In this document: one piece after another, positions 34,326 through 45,700 of the stretch
Layout: each line of letters begins with the position of its first letter
Numbering within the stretch: position 1 is the stretch's first letter
Source of the DNA: PALSA-1006 sp041660815
GTDB lineage: Bacteria > Pseudomonadota > Gammaproteobacteria > Burkholderiales > Gallionellaceae
DNA: 64,000 nt
Direction: 5' to 3'
Assembly (NCBI GenBank): GCA_041660815.1
Contig: JBAZVN010000011.1
Coordinates: 1-64,000 of the forward strand
Position numbers and translations under genes: made by a program
Notes under the pieces: model-generated
Databases searched by the model: none
The model's input: the letters and a program-made list of their open reading frames with translations, nothing else
Told to the model about the DNA's origin: nothing

Positions 34326-35477
34326 CTAAATATCGTTATGCCTGTTAAAATTCCCGGAAATACCCACCAAAAAACGCACCAGACTATAACTTACCCGAAG
34401 CACGATTTTCATCCAGATACTGCGGCGTTGCCAATCCGTCTCCACCACGTGATGCGAGCCTTGCTGCATTTCATGCAGCAAGGTATTGCGCAACTCACCG
34501 GCAAATCCCGCATCTTTCACAAACAAATTAGCCTCGCGTGCTAGCCAAAGACTAAACGGATCAATATTGGTCGAGCCCACCGTGGCCCATTGGCTGTCGA
34601 AAACAGCCACTTTGGCGTGTAAATAATTTTGCGTGTACTCGTGTATCTCAATACCGGCTTTAAGCAACTCGTCATACAGCGCCAAAGTGGCGTAATGCTG
34701 CAAACGATATTCTACTTTCCCCTGTAGCAATAACTTTATGCGCACCCCGCGCTTGGCTGCATTTTTTAAGTAACGACGAAAACGGCGCCCGGGTAGAAAG
34801 TACGCGTTGGCAATAATAATTTCATGTTTCGCCTGCTTAATACCGAGCAAATACGCATGCTCAATATCCAAGCGGTGCCGCAAATTATCGCGGATTAAAA
34901 ACACGACATCTTGCACTTTGAACTTCCGATATTTCAGGTGCGGCGTTATCCGTTCACTGCGGCGAAAATTCATCCACGCCACCAGTTGCCAAAGTTTTTG
35001 CATAGAATACGTAATCTGCTCAACCACCGGTCCAATCACTTGCACTGCAAAATCCAGCCTGCGCGTATCCTCTTCATTAATAACATTAATTCCGCCAACA
35101 TAAGCAACACGCTGATCAATCAGCACCAGCTTGCGATGCAGGCGACGCAGGCGCCGTCGATTCAAATTCAGGCGTGCCAACTCGGGCCGAAAAAATAACA
35201 CCTTAACCCCAGCCTGCTGCAAATCCTCCAGCCAGATCAAAGGAAAATCTGCCGAACCAAATCCGTCCAGCAATACATGTACCGTCACCTTGCGCTGCGC
35301 GGCATTTTGCAACGCTTCTTTAATCTGGCTGCCACTGCCATCCGCAGCAAATATGTAAGTTTCAAAATAAATGGAATGCTGCGCGGCATTTATCTCGGCC
35401 AGCAAACTTGGAAAGTATTCGTCCGCGTTACACAACAGGGTGAGTTGATGTCCGGCTACGTTATGCAGCGTACTCAT
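34326..35477 (-). CDS. clsB: Cardiolipin synthase B-type phospholipase D protein
   Basis: This 383-residue protein has two HKD motifs: HRKLVLIDQRVAYVGGIN and HAKVAVFDSQWATVGSTN. This is the ClsB/YbhO plan of cardiolipin synthases, which join phospholipids at the inner membrane. The ATG at 35477 overlaps the TGA of the ybhP-like gene upstream (ATGA), a clear coupling signal, and rules out the longer frame from 35528. The pairing with an endonuclease/exonuclease/phosphatase gene mirrors ybhP-ybhO of E. coli. Confidence 0.94.
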   Translation of the reverse strand: MSTLHNVAGHQLTLLCNADEYFPSLLAEINAAQHSIYFETYIFAADGSGSQIKEALQNAAQRKVTVHVLLDGFGSADFPLIWLEDLQQAGVKVLFFRPELARLNLNRRRLRRLHRKLVLIDQRVAYVGGINVINEEDTRRLDFAVQVIGPVVEQITYSMQKLWQLVAWMNFRRSERITPHLKYRKFKVQDVVFLIRDNLRHRLDIEHAYLLGIKQAKHEIIIANAYFLPGRRFRRYLKNAAKRGVRIKLLLQGKVEYRLQHYATLALYDELLKAGIEIHEYTQNYLHAKVAVFDSQWATVGSTNIDPFSLWLAREANLFVKDAGFAGELRNTLLHEMQQGSHHVVETDWQRRSIWMKIVLRVSYSLVRFLVGISGNFNRHNDI

Positions 35478-36217
35478 GGCAAACTTAAACGGGCGGACAA
35501 AGCGGCGTGATCCGAAATTTTGCTCCACGGATGCTTGCTGTGAACCGTGGCACTTTTAACATTCAATCCGCGCACATAAATACGATCCAGTCGCAACATC
35601 GGGAAACCTGCGGGAAAGCTGCGTGCCAAACCGCCTGTGTCATTTTGAAAAACTTCATTCAAGCCCAATTCGTGCTCCAGAGAAATTCTGGCGTTGTTAT
35701 TCCAATCATTAAAATCACCTGCAATAATCAACGGCGCATGTTCCGGAACCTCCTCTCGAATACGTTCAACGAGTGCTTTAAACTGAACGCTTCTGCCGCG
35801 CTTAAACAAGCCCAGATGCACGCATAAACAATGCAAATTAACATTGTGTCCGGGAAGTTGAATATCACAATGCAACACACCGCGGCTCTCAAAACGATGC
35901 GCGGAAATATCCTGATTGTGCCAGCTGACAATGGGATAACGGCTAAGAATGGCATTGCCATGATGCCCCGCTGCATACACCGAATTTTTTCCGTAGGCAT
36001 GATGCGGCCAAAGCTCATGCGCTAAAAATTCGTGTTGCGCGTGGGGGAGATTTTCCTGGTGAACGATATTACTGTGTGCGCCCTGCACTTCCTGCAAAAA
36101 CATCACATCGGCATTTAACTCACGCAGTCTGTCGCGCAACTCATGAATCACATAGCGACGATTAAAGAGTGAAAATCCTTTATGGATATTGTAGGTGGCA
36201 ATAGATAGTTCGGTCAT
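35474..36217 (-). CDS. ybhP: YbhP-like endonuclease/exonuclease/phosphatase protein
   Basis: This 247-residue protein has family motifs ATYNIHKGFS, FLQEVQG, VHLGLFKRGR, IAGDFNDW and ISDHAALSARL, covering the Mg-binding and catalytic residues of the EEP superfamily. It probably hydrolyses a phosphoester, perhaps in lipid metabolism given the coupled clsB; the exact substrate is unknown. It lies 20 bp after the LPP20-like gene on the same strand. Confidence 0.92.
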   Translation of the reverse strand: MTELSIATYNIHKGFSLFNRRYVIHELRDRLRELNADVMFLQEVQGAHSNIVHQENLPHAQHEFLAHELWPHHAYGKNSVYAAGHHGNAILSRYPIVSWHNQDISAHRFESRGVLHCDIQLPGHNVNLHCLCVHLGLFKRGRSVQFKALVERIREEVPEHAPLIIAGDFNDWNNNARISLEHELGLNEVFQNDTGGLARSFPAGFPMLRLDRIYVRGLNVKSATVHSKHPWSKISDHAALSARLSLP

Positions 36218-36237
36218 CTAACTGATTTACAAGATTA

Positions 36238-37245
36238 TTAATTCGCCGCAAAACCGATTATCGTCGTGCGCAATTCCTGCTTGAGTAATTTCTCCACTTC
36301 CATGATGGCGCGCGAGTGTGCAGTATTGGCATCCTGCGCGGAGGCTTTAACCGACCATGTTTTGCTGCCGCGCACCCGTCCTGTCGCCCGTTCCAGCAGC
36401 GACACCTCAAGCGTAACCCGCAGCCAATTCCAATTACCCTGAAGCCTCAAATCATGCACAACAAAATTCCCTTTCAACAGCAAATCTGCCGTGTCGGTAT
36501 TGGTCGCGAGAAATCCCGCCGCCGCCAGCCCCCCTTTGAGTGCATTAAAAAATTCATGGGCATTGGCCTCGCCAGAAACTTCCGGCGCAATCCGGATCTT
36601 TTTAATATTCTCATCAACTTGCATACGGACTTCAGCCTGAGTCAGTGGCGCGGGAACACCCTGCCCAGACGGGTCAAGCACTTTTAGCAGAGATTGAAAG
36701 CCTTCCCGCTGAATAGATGACTGCAGCGCCTGTGACAGCAAGCCAATTTTAAGCAGCGGATCTTGCTGCGAATTGGCTGCCTGCAAATATTGCTGCAGCG
36801 CTGTATCCAGCTTATCCAGTTCCTCGCGCATACTGGCACTTGCCTGCGCGCGCGGAAGTACCGCCAGAGCATGGTAATCCAGCGTGACCGGATTACGCCA
36901 AATCTCCGGCAAACTAATTCCATTGATCACTTTATCTGTTTTAGCCGATACCTTCTGGCTCGCCGAACGACTTACCCGCTCGTGTTTACCCGACTGTTCA
37001 AGCTGTGTTGAATTCTCGCTAAGCACCTCAATGCGTACTTCAAAATTTGCCGCCAATTCACCGCGCGCACGATTTTTCGCTTCCTCTTCCGTCGCACCGA
37101 TACCGCGTCCCAATAAATATTGATTGGGCGGATATTCGGCTGTCTCTCCCGTCACCCATGCCGGAGATGCACCCATAGCATGCGCTGAAAATAACATTCC
37201 GGAAAACGCCAATAAAATGCCGGCAATACGCAAAATATGATTCAT
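36238..37245 (-). CDS. LPP20-family exported protein
   Basis: This 335-residue protein has a signal peptide (MNHILRIAGILLAFSGMLFS, cleavage near AHAMGA) and an LPP20-like domain (PPNQYLLGRGIGATEEEAKN, ARGELAANFEV). No lipobox Cys is seen, so it is probably periplasmic. The C-terminal half carries a second alpha/beta region (KIRIAPEVSGEANAHEFFNA). It forms a cluster with the COG3014-type lipoprotein and lpoB, an arrangement seen in other proteobacteria, and is probably linked to outer-membrane or cell-wall synthesis. Confidence 0.82.
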   Translation of the reverse strand: MNHILRIAGILLAFSGMLFSAHAMGASPAWVTGETAEYPPNQYLLGRGIGATEEEAKNRARGELAANFEVRIEVLSENSTQLEQSGKHERVSRSASQKVSAKTDKVINGISLPEIWRNPVTLDYHALAVLPRAQASASMREELDKLDTALQQYLQAANSQQDPLLKIGLLSQALQSSIQREGFQSLLKVLDPSGQGVPAPLTQAEVRMQVDENIKKIRIAPEVSGEANAHEFFNALKGGLAAAGFLATNTDTADLLLKGNFVVHDLRLQGNWNWLRVTLEVSLLERATGRVRGSKTWSVKASAQDANTAHSRAIMEVEKLLKQELRTTIIGFAAN

Positions 37246-37287
37246 GATTACGTCTCCAAAAAATCGGGCAAGTTGAAGATATTGTGC

Positions 37288-38619
37288 TTAATTAGGCGCT
37301 TTAGCTGCTGCAGGCGGATGTAAATAATAATCCGAAATAAATGCTTTTTGTCCCGGCTTTACCAACACCCCTTTAAATTCACGTGCCCCCACAATATTTC
37401 CCTGCGCGCCATAATAAGTCGCCATGACGTCATATTTTCCCGGGGGTAACACGAGGCGTGACATTTGAATATTGCCTGGCAACAATGACCAGGAACGCGT
37501 ATCGGCACGCTCCGATACGTTGGTAGTAATGTCCGCAACGATACTAAACAGGGGATTGTCCACCTGTTTTTTAACCGCTTGCGCTGCGCTCTGTTTCACG
37601 ACCAGCCTGGCTACACCGCGCGCAATGATAACGGGCAGACGATCATTAAAACTTTGTTCCGCAATCCCGCTCACGTCCTCCACTACTTCCGATTTTGCCG
37701 AATAGGGGCCAACGCTCAATACCACATGATCGACCGGCAAAGAACGCTTAACAAATTTGGGTACCGCCAAACTCCACATGAGCGGACTGGAATTGTCTTT
37801 GGGATTATAAAGAGAGTTTTGCACGTGAATATTATTCTCGACGATCGAGGCCCCCAGACCATTATGCAAAATAAAAACTACCTCATTTGCACTCCCCTTT
37901 CCGGTTTCATCCAGGCGCTTGAAATCAGTTTCCAACTGCTGGGGAACCGGAAAGCCTGACTTTTGTTTTTTGTATCCTTCCAATGCCTTACCCATCTCCA
38001 CGCGTGCGGCATCCCGGTCACCTGCGGCCTCATAGACCATTCCATTGAGGTAGCGCACAAATGCACCAGAAAGATATTTTGCATCGGGATATTTTTTAGA
38101 AATTAGACCCTGTTCAATATCAAATTGGCGGGCCTCCACGGCAGCCGCTTCCGCATCCCCCATCTGCAAATAATTTAGCGCCTCGAACGAATAAACCATT
38201 AATTGCTCACTCGGCAAACCTTCATAGGCTTTTAGCGTGTCATTCACCGATACCGAAGCGACTTGTTCAGTCAGACTGATTGCGCTGAGTTTTTTCATCA
38301 ACACTTTCGCCGCATCAAAATGTTTGTTTGATTCGGTATATTTTTCTTGTAAACGCAGCAATGTCCCTTTGTTTAGATGATGCAAAGTTTCATCCGGCCC
38401 GCTTAACTTGAGCTCATCCAGCACCTTGATTGCATTATCTAAATCTCGATTCGACGTGGCGCTTTCCACTGCCACAAATCCCGCGCTATAGGTAGCGCAT
38501 CCAGGCATGATCACGACAGCCGCACAGACGGATAGCCCCAATAACAATTGGCTCAAACGAAAATGGAATGTTGTTTTCGTTGCTGAAAATTGAATGACAT
38601 TACTACAGGTTATTTTCAT
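37288..38619 (-). CDS. COG3014-type TPR lipoprotein
   Basis: From the ATG at 38619 (GGGAA upstream) this 443-residue protein has a long leader, the lipobox VIMPGC, TPR-like helices (DNAIKVLDELKLSG, LHHLNKGTLLRLQEKYTESN) and a C-terminal beta-rich domain with GNIVGAREFKGVLVKPGQKA. The family (COG3014) occurs beside lpoB and LPP20 genes. Its role is unproven; a scaffold of the outer-membrane lipoprotein complex is plausible. A terminator/attenuator separates it from lpoB, so the two may be expressed unequally. Confidence 0.85.
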   Translation of the reverse strand: MKITCSNVIQFSATKTTFHFRLSQLLLGLSVCAAVVIMPGCATYSAGFVAVESATSNRDLDNAIKVLDELKLSGPDETLHHLNKGTLLRLQEKYTESNKHFDAAKVLMKKLSAISLTEQVASVSVNDTLKAYEGLPSEQLMVYSFEALNYLQMGDAEAAAVEARQFDIEQGLISKKYPDAKYLSGAFVRYLNGMVYEAAGDRDAARVEMGKALEGYKKQKSGFPVPQQLETDFKRLDETGKGSANEVVFILHNGLGASIVENNIHVQNSLYNPKDNSSPLMWSLAVPKFVKRSLPVDHVVLSVGPYSAKSEVVEDVSGIAEQSFNDRLPVIIARGVARLVVKQSAAQAVKKQVDNPLFSIVADITTNVSERADTRSWSLLPGNIQMSRLVLPPGKYDVMATYYGAQGNIVGAREFKGVLVKPGQKAFISDYYLHPPAAAKAPN

Positions 38620-38640
38620 AATATTCCCGGCGATAGAAGC

Positions 38641-38680
38641 CAAAACAAATCAGGGTGGCTGCATTCACGCAACCACCCTG
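38641..38680 (-). terminator. Terminator/attenuator after lpoB
   Basis: The stem CAGGGTGG...CCACCCTG with an inner TGC/GCA pair (38651-38680) is followed on the minus strand by ATTTGTTTT. It lies between lpoB and the COG3014 gene and could cut transcription into the downstream genes. Confidence 0.75.
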
Positions 38681-38715
38681 CAATTTCAAAACGGATCAAA
38701 TGACATCGGCATTAT

Positions 38716-39318
38716 TTAGCGAAACTTGGCATCTTTCACATCTTTCTTTAACTTCTTCTGTCCGGTCCATACCTTGCGATTATCGGCGACATTCACCAGC
38801 GTCAAATCTATCTGATAAAAACGGATCTGCTCGCCATCTGCCGCGTCAACAATACTGTTGATTGAACCGATCAACATAAAATCCGCACCCGCCTCTTTAC
38901 CCATTTCTTTGCGGCTCGCATCAGTCGCATTTAAATCCATATCCGAGCGCTCCTCGCGAATGCCTTCGCGTTCGGTTTTAGACGCAACCACATCCACTCG
39001 TCCCGATCTGATAAAAGCCCGCTCCAGATCATTTACAAAAGTACGTGTATTGATATGTTCGTGGGAAAGATTGCGCACATTGCCTATAATAACCGTGGGT
39101 GCCTTATTTGTCTTTTGCTCATAGCGGTCAATCCATCCTATGGAAAGAGAGTCGCGGATCATCTCTTCAGAAACCAAACGAGAATCCGTATCATTCCAGT
39201 TTCCGGACAAGTCCTTTACCTCGTCAACCCCCACTCGCTTGACTTGTGTTGCACAGCCGCTTAATGCCAGCACCAAAAACCCCGCAAGCAATGCAGTCAA
39301 AGATTTTTGAATCATCAT
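38716..39318 (-). CDS. lpoB: LpoB-type penicillin-binding protein activator
   Basis: This 200-residue lipoprotein has the lipobox ALSGC and the LpoB domain (DLSGNWNDTDSRLVSEEMI, then PTVIIGNVRNLSHEHINTRT, and FMLIGSINSIVD near the end). LpoB is an outer-membrane lipoprotein that activates the bifunctional peptidoglycan synthase PBP1B. GGGAGAG precedes the start. It leads the cluster transcribed leftwards through the COG3014 and LPP20 genes. Confidence 0.93.
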   Translation of the reverse strand: MMIQKSLTALLAGFLVLALSGCATQVKRVGVDEVKDLSGNWNDTDSRLVSEEMIRDSLSIGWIDRYEQKTNKAPTVIIGNVRNLSHEHINTRTFVNDLERAFIRSGRVDVVASKTEREGIREERSDMDLNATDASRKEMGKEAGADFMLIGSINSIVDAADGEQIRFYQIDLTLVNVADNRKVWTGQKKLKKDVKDAKFR

Positions 39319-39765
39319 TGGAACTCTCCCTTAAAAAAATATTGTGACAATTTATGGTTACGCCGGGGTACTTCTAAAGGCGACAATTTACTCCAGAGAC
39401 ACTGCGGATTCAACAAAATTATTGCTATTGCGCTACCCTGCATTGTACAAATTTAATCAGAAATGCGGCGACTTCAGATGCCCCTCGAAACCCAATCTGT
39501 ACTCTAACGTACATACAACACTTTTCAAAACACAGACCATTGGTCCTTGATCTTCGGGGCTGGAAAAAATCGCCGTTTCTCGCGAGCTTCGCAGGTCAAG
39601 TTCACCAGCAAGATAACTTAACGACCGGGTCAACCGATAAGATTTAATTGAATTTTAATGGTGAATAAATGCTGCTACTTTCTTTGATTTACCAATAAGG
39701 CGCACTCACGATAGGCAGCCAACTCATCCTCTCCTATACAGTGCCTTTGTTCTGGGAGAACCGCC
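39319..39765. other. Intergenic region between lpoB and the glucan synthase gene
   Basis: About 450 bp without a gene, between divergent lpoB and ndvB-like genes. Promoters for both must lie here. No clear promoter boxes, repeat or RNA were recognised. Confidence 0.4.
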
Positions 39766-42700
39766 ATCAACAAACTTAAATTTTCAGTTCTTGCCAGATA
39801 CAGCCTACCCAAAGATAGTGATAGTGAATTACTTCACGCCGAACTATTCAGTATTGAGCAACTCAAGCGGCACGCCGTCACGCTTGCCGGGCAGCATCGT
39901 GTCAATCCACAACCGGGACCCGATCAGTTACTGTCCCGTCTGGCTGACAATGAATCCGTTTTACTGGCATCCTATCGTGTCGTTTCTGAGGCTGTCACGG
40001 CAGGGCAACACCTCATTCCGGCTGAAACATGGTTACTCGATAATTTTTACCTGATCGAACAACAAATTGCTTTGGCCCGCCGGCATTTGCCGCGTGGCTA
40101 TAGCCGACAACTGCCGCGATTAGCTGATGGCATTTTAGATGGATTTCCGCGTATTTATGATTTGGCAATCGAGCTGATCTCGCACATGGATGGCCGTGTC
40201 GACACCGACAATGCGACTCAATTTATTGCCGCCTACCAGACGGTCGAACCCCTTAAGCTGGGCGAACTGTGGGCCTTCCCGATCATGTTGCAACTGGCAC
40301 TGCTGGAAAACTTGCGGCGCATAGGATTGCGTATTGCCAGGCGGCGCGAGGAGCGCGACGCAGCCATTGAGTGGGCCGAACGAATGTTGGAAACGGCCGA
40401 ACGTGAACCCAAACAACTTATCCATCTGCTAGCCGACTTTGCCAACGCGGATGTGCCGCTGACGGCACCGTTTGTAGAGGAGTTTTACGCGCGACTGCAA
40501 ACTCATACCCACGTCATGGCCTTTGTGCAAACTTGGGTAGAGCAAAAGTTATCCGAGCAGGGCATGACTGCAACGCAACTATCCGAGGCTGCCGGACGTG
40601 CCGCCGCCACCAATCAAATTTCTATTGCCAATAGCATCGGCAGTCTGCGCTTTATCGGCGCCATGGACTGGCGCGATTATGTTGAATCGCTCAGTGTCGT
40701 CGAACACATCTTGCGCGAAGATTCACAGGCTATGTACGCCCATCAGGATTTTTCCAGTCGTGACCGTTATCGCCATGTCATCGAGGATGTCGCGCGCGGT
40801 AGTTTACAGAATGAGTTATTCGTCGCGCGCACCGCCATTGCGCTGGCACAAAAAGCTGTAGAACGCTTGGGCAAGCATGACCGCCGCGCCCATGTCGGCT
40901 ACTACCTGATCGACCACGGCCGGCCACTTCTGGAAAACAGCGTCGGTTACCGCGCGTCGATACCGGAAAAACTCAGCCGCTTCATTCATCGCAACTGTCT
41001 ATTTTTCTACCTCTCCCCGATTTTCGGACTCACCCTGTTAGCGACTTTTGTCGTCTTGGCCCCGCTGGAACCGCTTGCATTATCCGACTGGCGCCTGTGG
41101 TTTATCGCACTCAGCGGCAGTATCGGCGCTTCGGCGCTAGCCGTTGCCCTGGTGAATTTGATGGCCACGTTAATCTTGCCCCCGCGTGTGCTACCGCGCT
41201 TGGATTTTTCCCGTGGCATACCCGACATTCACCGTACCATGGTGGTGGTACCCACATTATTAAGTCGCCCCCAAGAGATTGATGAACTACTCTCTGCAAT
41301 GGAAATACGCTATCTCGGCAATCGCGATGCCAATCTGTTTTTCGCCTTGCTGACTGATTTTCGCGATGCGCCACAGTGCGTTTTAGACGGCGACGATAAG
41401 CTGCTGGCCTATGCGCGCGCGGCAGTTCAGACACTCAACGACAGCTACCGTGACGACCGCCCGTGCATTTTTTATTTGCTGCATCGCCCGCGTGTGTGGA
41501 ATCCGCATGAACAAATCTGGATGGGCTACGAACGCAAGCGCGGCAAGCTGGAGCAGTTCAACGCACTGTTGCGCGGTGGCTCGCCCGGCGCCTTCTGCGC
41601 ACTCATCGGCGATCTTTCTCTATTGCCGACAATCCAATATGTCATCACGCTGGATACGGACACCCAACTCCCGCGCGACGCTGCCCGCACGCTGATCGGG
41701 AACCTCGCTCATCCACTGAATCGGCCGGTATTCGACAGTCAAAAACAACGCGTGATAGAGGGCTACGCCATTCTTCAACCACGTGCGTCCATCAGTTTGG
41801 GCAGTGCTTGCCAGTCTTGGTTCAGCAAATTATTTGCCGGGGAATCCGGCATTGATCCCTACACGCGCGAAGTTTCCGATGTGTATCAGGATATTTTCGG
41901 CGAGGGCTCTTTTATCGGCAAAGGCATTTACGATGTTGATGCTTTCCGGCTCGCCGTCGAAGGGCGCTTTCCCGAAAATTTAATTCTCAGTCATGATTTG
42001 CTGGAGAGTGGTTATGCGCGCTCGGCCCTTGTCACCGATGTGGATTTGATTGAAGAACACCCTGCCAGCTACATCATCGACATCAGCCGTCGCCACCGCT
42101 GGATACGCGGTGACTGGCAACTGGCGGGATGGTTGTTGCCGAGCGTACCCGGACAAACCAACAATAAGCGTCAACGCAATCCGCTGTCAGTCCTGTTGCT
42201 GTGGAAAATTTTTGACAATCTGCGCCGCAGTCTAGTCGCGCCTGCGCTGTTGGCGTTATTGCTTGGCAGCTGGTTATTCACTGCGTCACCCGCCTGGATT
42301 TCAATTGCACTGGTTGCTGCTATCTTATTGTTGCCCGGCTTGCTTTCCAGCGTCATCGAATTTATCCGCAAACCGGAAGATCGTGAATGGAGCGCGCAAT
42401 GGCGAATGAGTAGCCATGCCGCCGACCGCCCGATTATTTTGGCATTGCTTGCGCTAATCCTGTTGCCTTATGACGCGCTGATTTGTCTGGATGCCATCGC
42501 CAGTTCCGGCGTGCGTATGCTATTTACGCGGCGCGGTTTACTGCTGTGGCATCTGCAATCCTATGCCAACCGCAATGCACGTCGCAGCCTGATGGGTTTT
42601 TTCAGGGAGATGTGGATTGCCCCGGTCTTAGCCCTTCTCGTTGGCCTTACACTCGCCTTTACGCGCCCGACAGAGTTGCTGTGGTGCATGCCGGTATTGT

Positions 42701-45700
42701 TGCTCTGGCTGCTTTCGCCTGTGGCTGGTTGGTGGATTAGCAAACCGATAATTTGTCCCGACTTGGCATTAAACGGGGATCAGCGCACGTTTCTACGTTT
42801 GGCGGCGCGCAAAACCTGGCGCTATTTTGCGGACTTTGCCAGCGTCAAAGACAACTGGCTGCCCCCGGATAATTTTCAAGAATATCCTGCTGCCGCCGTT
42901 GCCACGCGCACCTCGCCCACCAATATCGGCATGTCGCTGCTGGCCAATCTAACGGCCTATGATTTTGGCTACCTCAGTGCTGGAGAGTTATTGCGCCTGA
43001 CTGAAAACACGCTGACGACCCTGGAAAAATTGGAACGCTATCGCGGTCATTTTTTTAACTGGTACGACACGCGCACCTTGGGCACTTTACACCCCAACTA
43101 TGTTTCTTCCGTAGACAGCGGAAATTTGGCAGGCAGCTTACTCACCCTACAGGCGGGACTTGCCGAGTTAAAAACTCAGCCGGTACTCGCAACTCAAGCC
43201 TTTGCTGGATTACTCGACACCTTGCAACTCTTGACCGAACATCTCCCTCTGCCGATAACTTCAAAATATACAAATAAAATCAATGAGATACAAAATATCC
43301 TGCAATCTTGGGAAACCTCTCGACACACGTTGGCCAATGCGCTGCAAACGCTCGCCCAACTACAACTTGGCGTGGTGGACTTACGCGCTGATCTGCCGAC
43401 AGAGCGTGATGACGAGCTGAATTACTGGCTACAGGCATTCCAGCAGCAATGCCTAGCCCAGCAGGATGAGCTTGACTTTCTCTGTGGCAAGACCGGCGAC
43501 GACAGCGGCATGCCTTTGCTGGCCGATATTGCGCGTGCGCAATCAGCCAATGCCGCCGAGCGCTTAACGCTCATCGATGCGTTGATTGAACGTTGCCGCG
43601 AACTGGCTGCGATGGATTTTGAATTTCTCTACGATGGCGCGCGCGGCTTGCTCAGTATCGGTTACGACGTGGGCGAGCGGCGCCGCGATCCATCCTGCTA
43701 CGACTTGCTGGCCTCCGAGGCACGCCTCGCCAGTTTCCTGCTGATTGCACAAGGCCAAATTCCGCAAAAACATTGGTTCACTCTTGGCCGCTCACTGACC
43801 AGTCATGGCGGCCATATCAGTCTCCTTTCCTGGAGCGGCTCGATGTTTGAGTACCTGATGCCGCAGTTGCTGATGCCTAGCTTTGGTGAAACTTTACTGG
43901 CACAAACCAGCTTGGCGGTGGTATCTCGGCAAATTGAATACGGTCACCAGCGCGGGGTACCGTGGGGAATTTCCGAATCTTGCTACAACACCACCGACCT
44001 GAATCAGGTGTATCAATATCGCGCCTTTGGCGTGCCGGGGCTGGGTTTTAAACGCGGACTGGGCGACGATCTGGTCATTGCGCCGTACGCCAGCGCGCTG
44101 GCACTCACGGTACTGCCGCTGGAAGCGTGTCGCAACTTACAAACGCTGGCAGACAACGGTTTTCTTGGCGCGTACGGTTTCTACGAGGCGATTGATTACA
44201 CACCGGCGCGCGTGCCACGCGGCCAGGATTTTGCCATCGTACGAACCTTTATGGCACATCATCAGGGCATGAGTTTGTTGGCTTTTGCGCAGGTGTTGCT
44301 CAGCAAACCGATGCAGCGCCGTTTCATGGCTTCGCCTCTGGTTAAGGCAGCAGAACTGTTATTGCAAGAACGCGTACCCAAGCTGGTTACCACCCTGCAT
44401 CCCCACATCGCCGAAGTAAACGCCTCCGCGCACCCACCCGCTGCCGAAGAAGCCATCATGCGCGTGTACACCGATCCGAATATGCCGCTCCCTGAAGTCC
44501 ATTTGCTGTCCAACGGAAATTATCATGTGATGGCAACCCACGCCGGCGGCGGCTACAACCGTTGGCGGGACATGGCGGTAACCCGTTGGCGCGAAGACGC
44601 CACAAGCGATTGCTGGGGAACCTTCATCTACTTGCGCGATCGTGACAGTGGCGATTATTGGTCAACAGCGTATCAACCCACACTGCGGCGCGCCGACCAT
44701 TACGAAGCCATTTTCGTGCAGGCGCGCGCGGAATATCGGCGGCGTGATCTGGCCATTGAAGCCCATACCGAAATTAGTGTTTCAGCGGAAGACGATGTCG
44801 AGATTCGCCGTGTCACGTTGACCAACCAATCACCGCGCACGCGCAAAATAGAGGTGACCAGCTATGCTGAAGTGGTGTTGGCGCCACTGAATGCCGACCT
44901 GGCGCATCGCGCATTCAGCAATCTGTTTGTGCAAACTGAAATATTACACAATCACCAAGCCATTTTGTGTACGCGACGCGCGCGCACACCGAACGAAACG
45001 GTGCCGTGGATGTTTCATCTGCTCTCCGCCCCCGGCGCAAAAATCGACACGCCTTCTTTTGAGACAGATCGTGCCCAATTTATCGGGCGGGGGCGCACCA
45101 CGGCAAATCCGCTCGCGCTAGATAACCAAGCGCCTACGTTTGCCCTGTCCAATAGCGAGGGTTCCGTCCTCGATCCTATCGTGGCCATTCGCTGCGCGCT
45201 GACTTTATCCCCGGACGAATCGGCCAGCATACAAATCATTTCCGGTGTTGCGAATACGCGTGCGGCGGCCATTGCATTACTGGAAAAGTATTGTGACCGC
45301 CACTTCGTCGAACGCGCTTTTGAAATGGCCTGGTTTCAAAGCCAGGAAGTATTGCGTCACCTCAATGCCACCGAAGCCGATGCGCAAATTTTCGGCCGTC
45401 TGGCCAATTCAATCATTTACGGCAATGCCTTACGCCGCACCCCAGCCAGTGTCATCACGCGCAACAAGCTGGGACAGTCCGGCCTGTGGCGCTTTGCCGT
45501 ATCGGGCGACCTGCCGATTGTCCTGATTCGTCTGGGGGAGCTACGCCGCATCAATCTACTTAAGCATATCTTGCAAGCTCACGCCTATTGGCGCATGAAA
45601 GGGCTAGCCTCCGAAGTTGTCATTGTCAATGAGGATTTTTCAGGATATCGCACCCTGCTGCAGGATCAGATCATGAGCTTGGTCAATGCGGGGACAGAAA

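Noticed and set aside
39791..40054. 87-residue frame upstream of the glucan synthase
   Set aside because: The other frame here continues the conserved synthase N-terminus, so this is a shadow.
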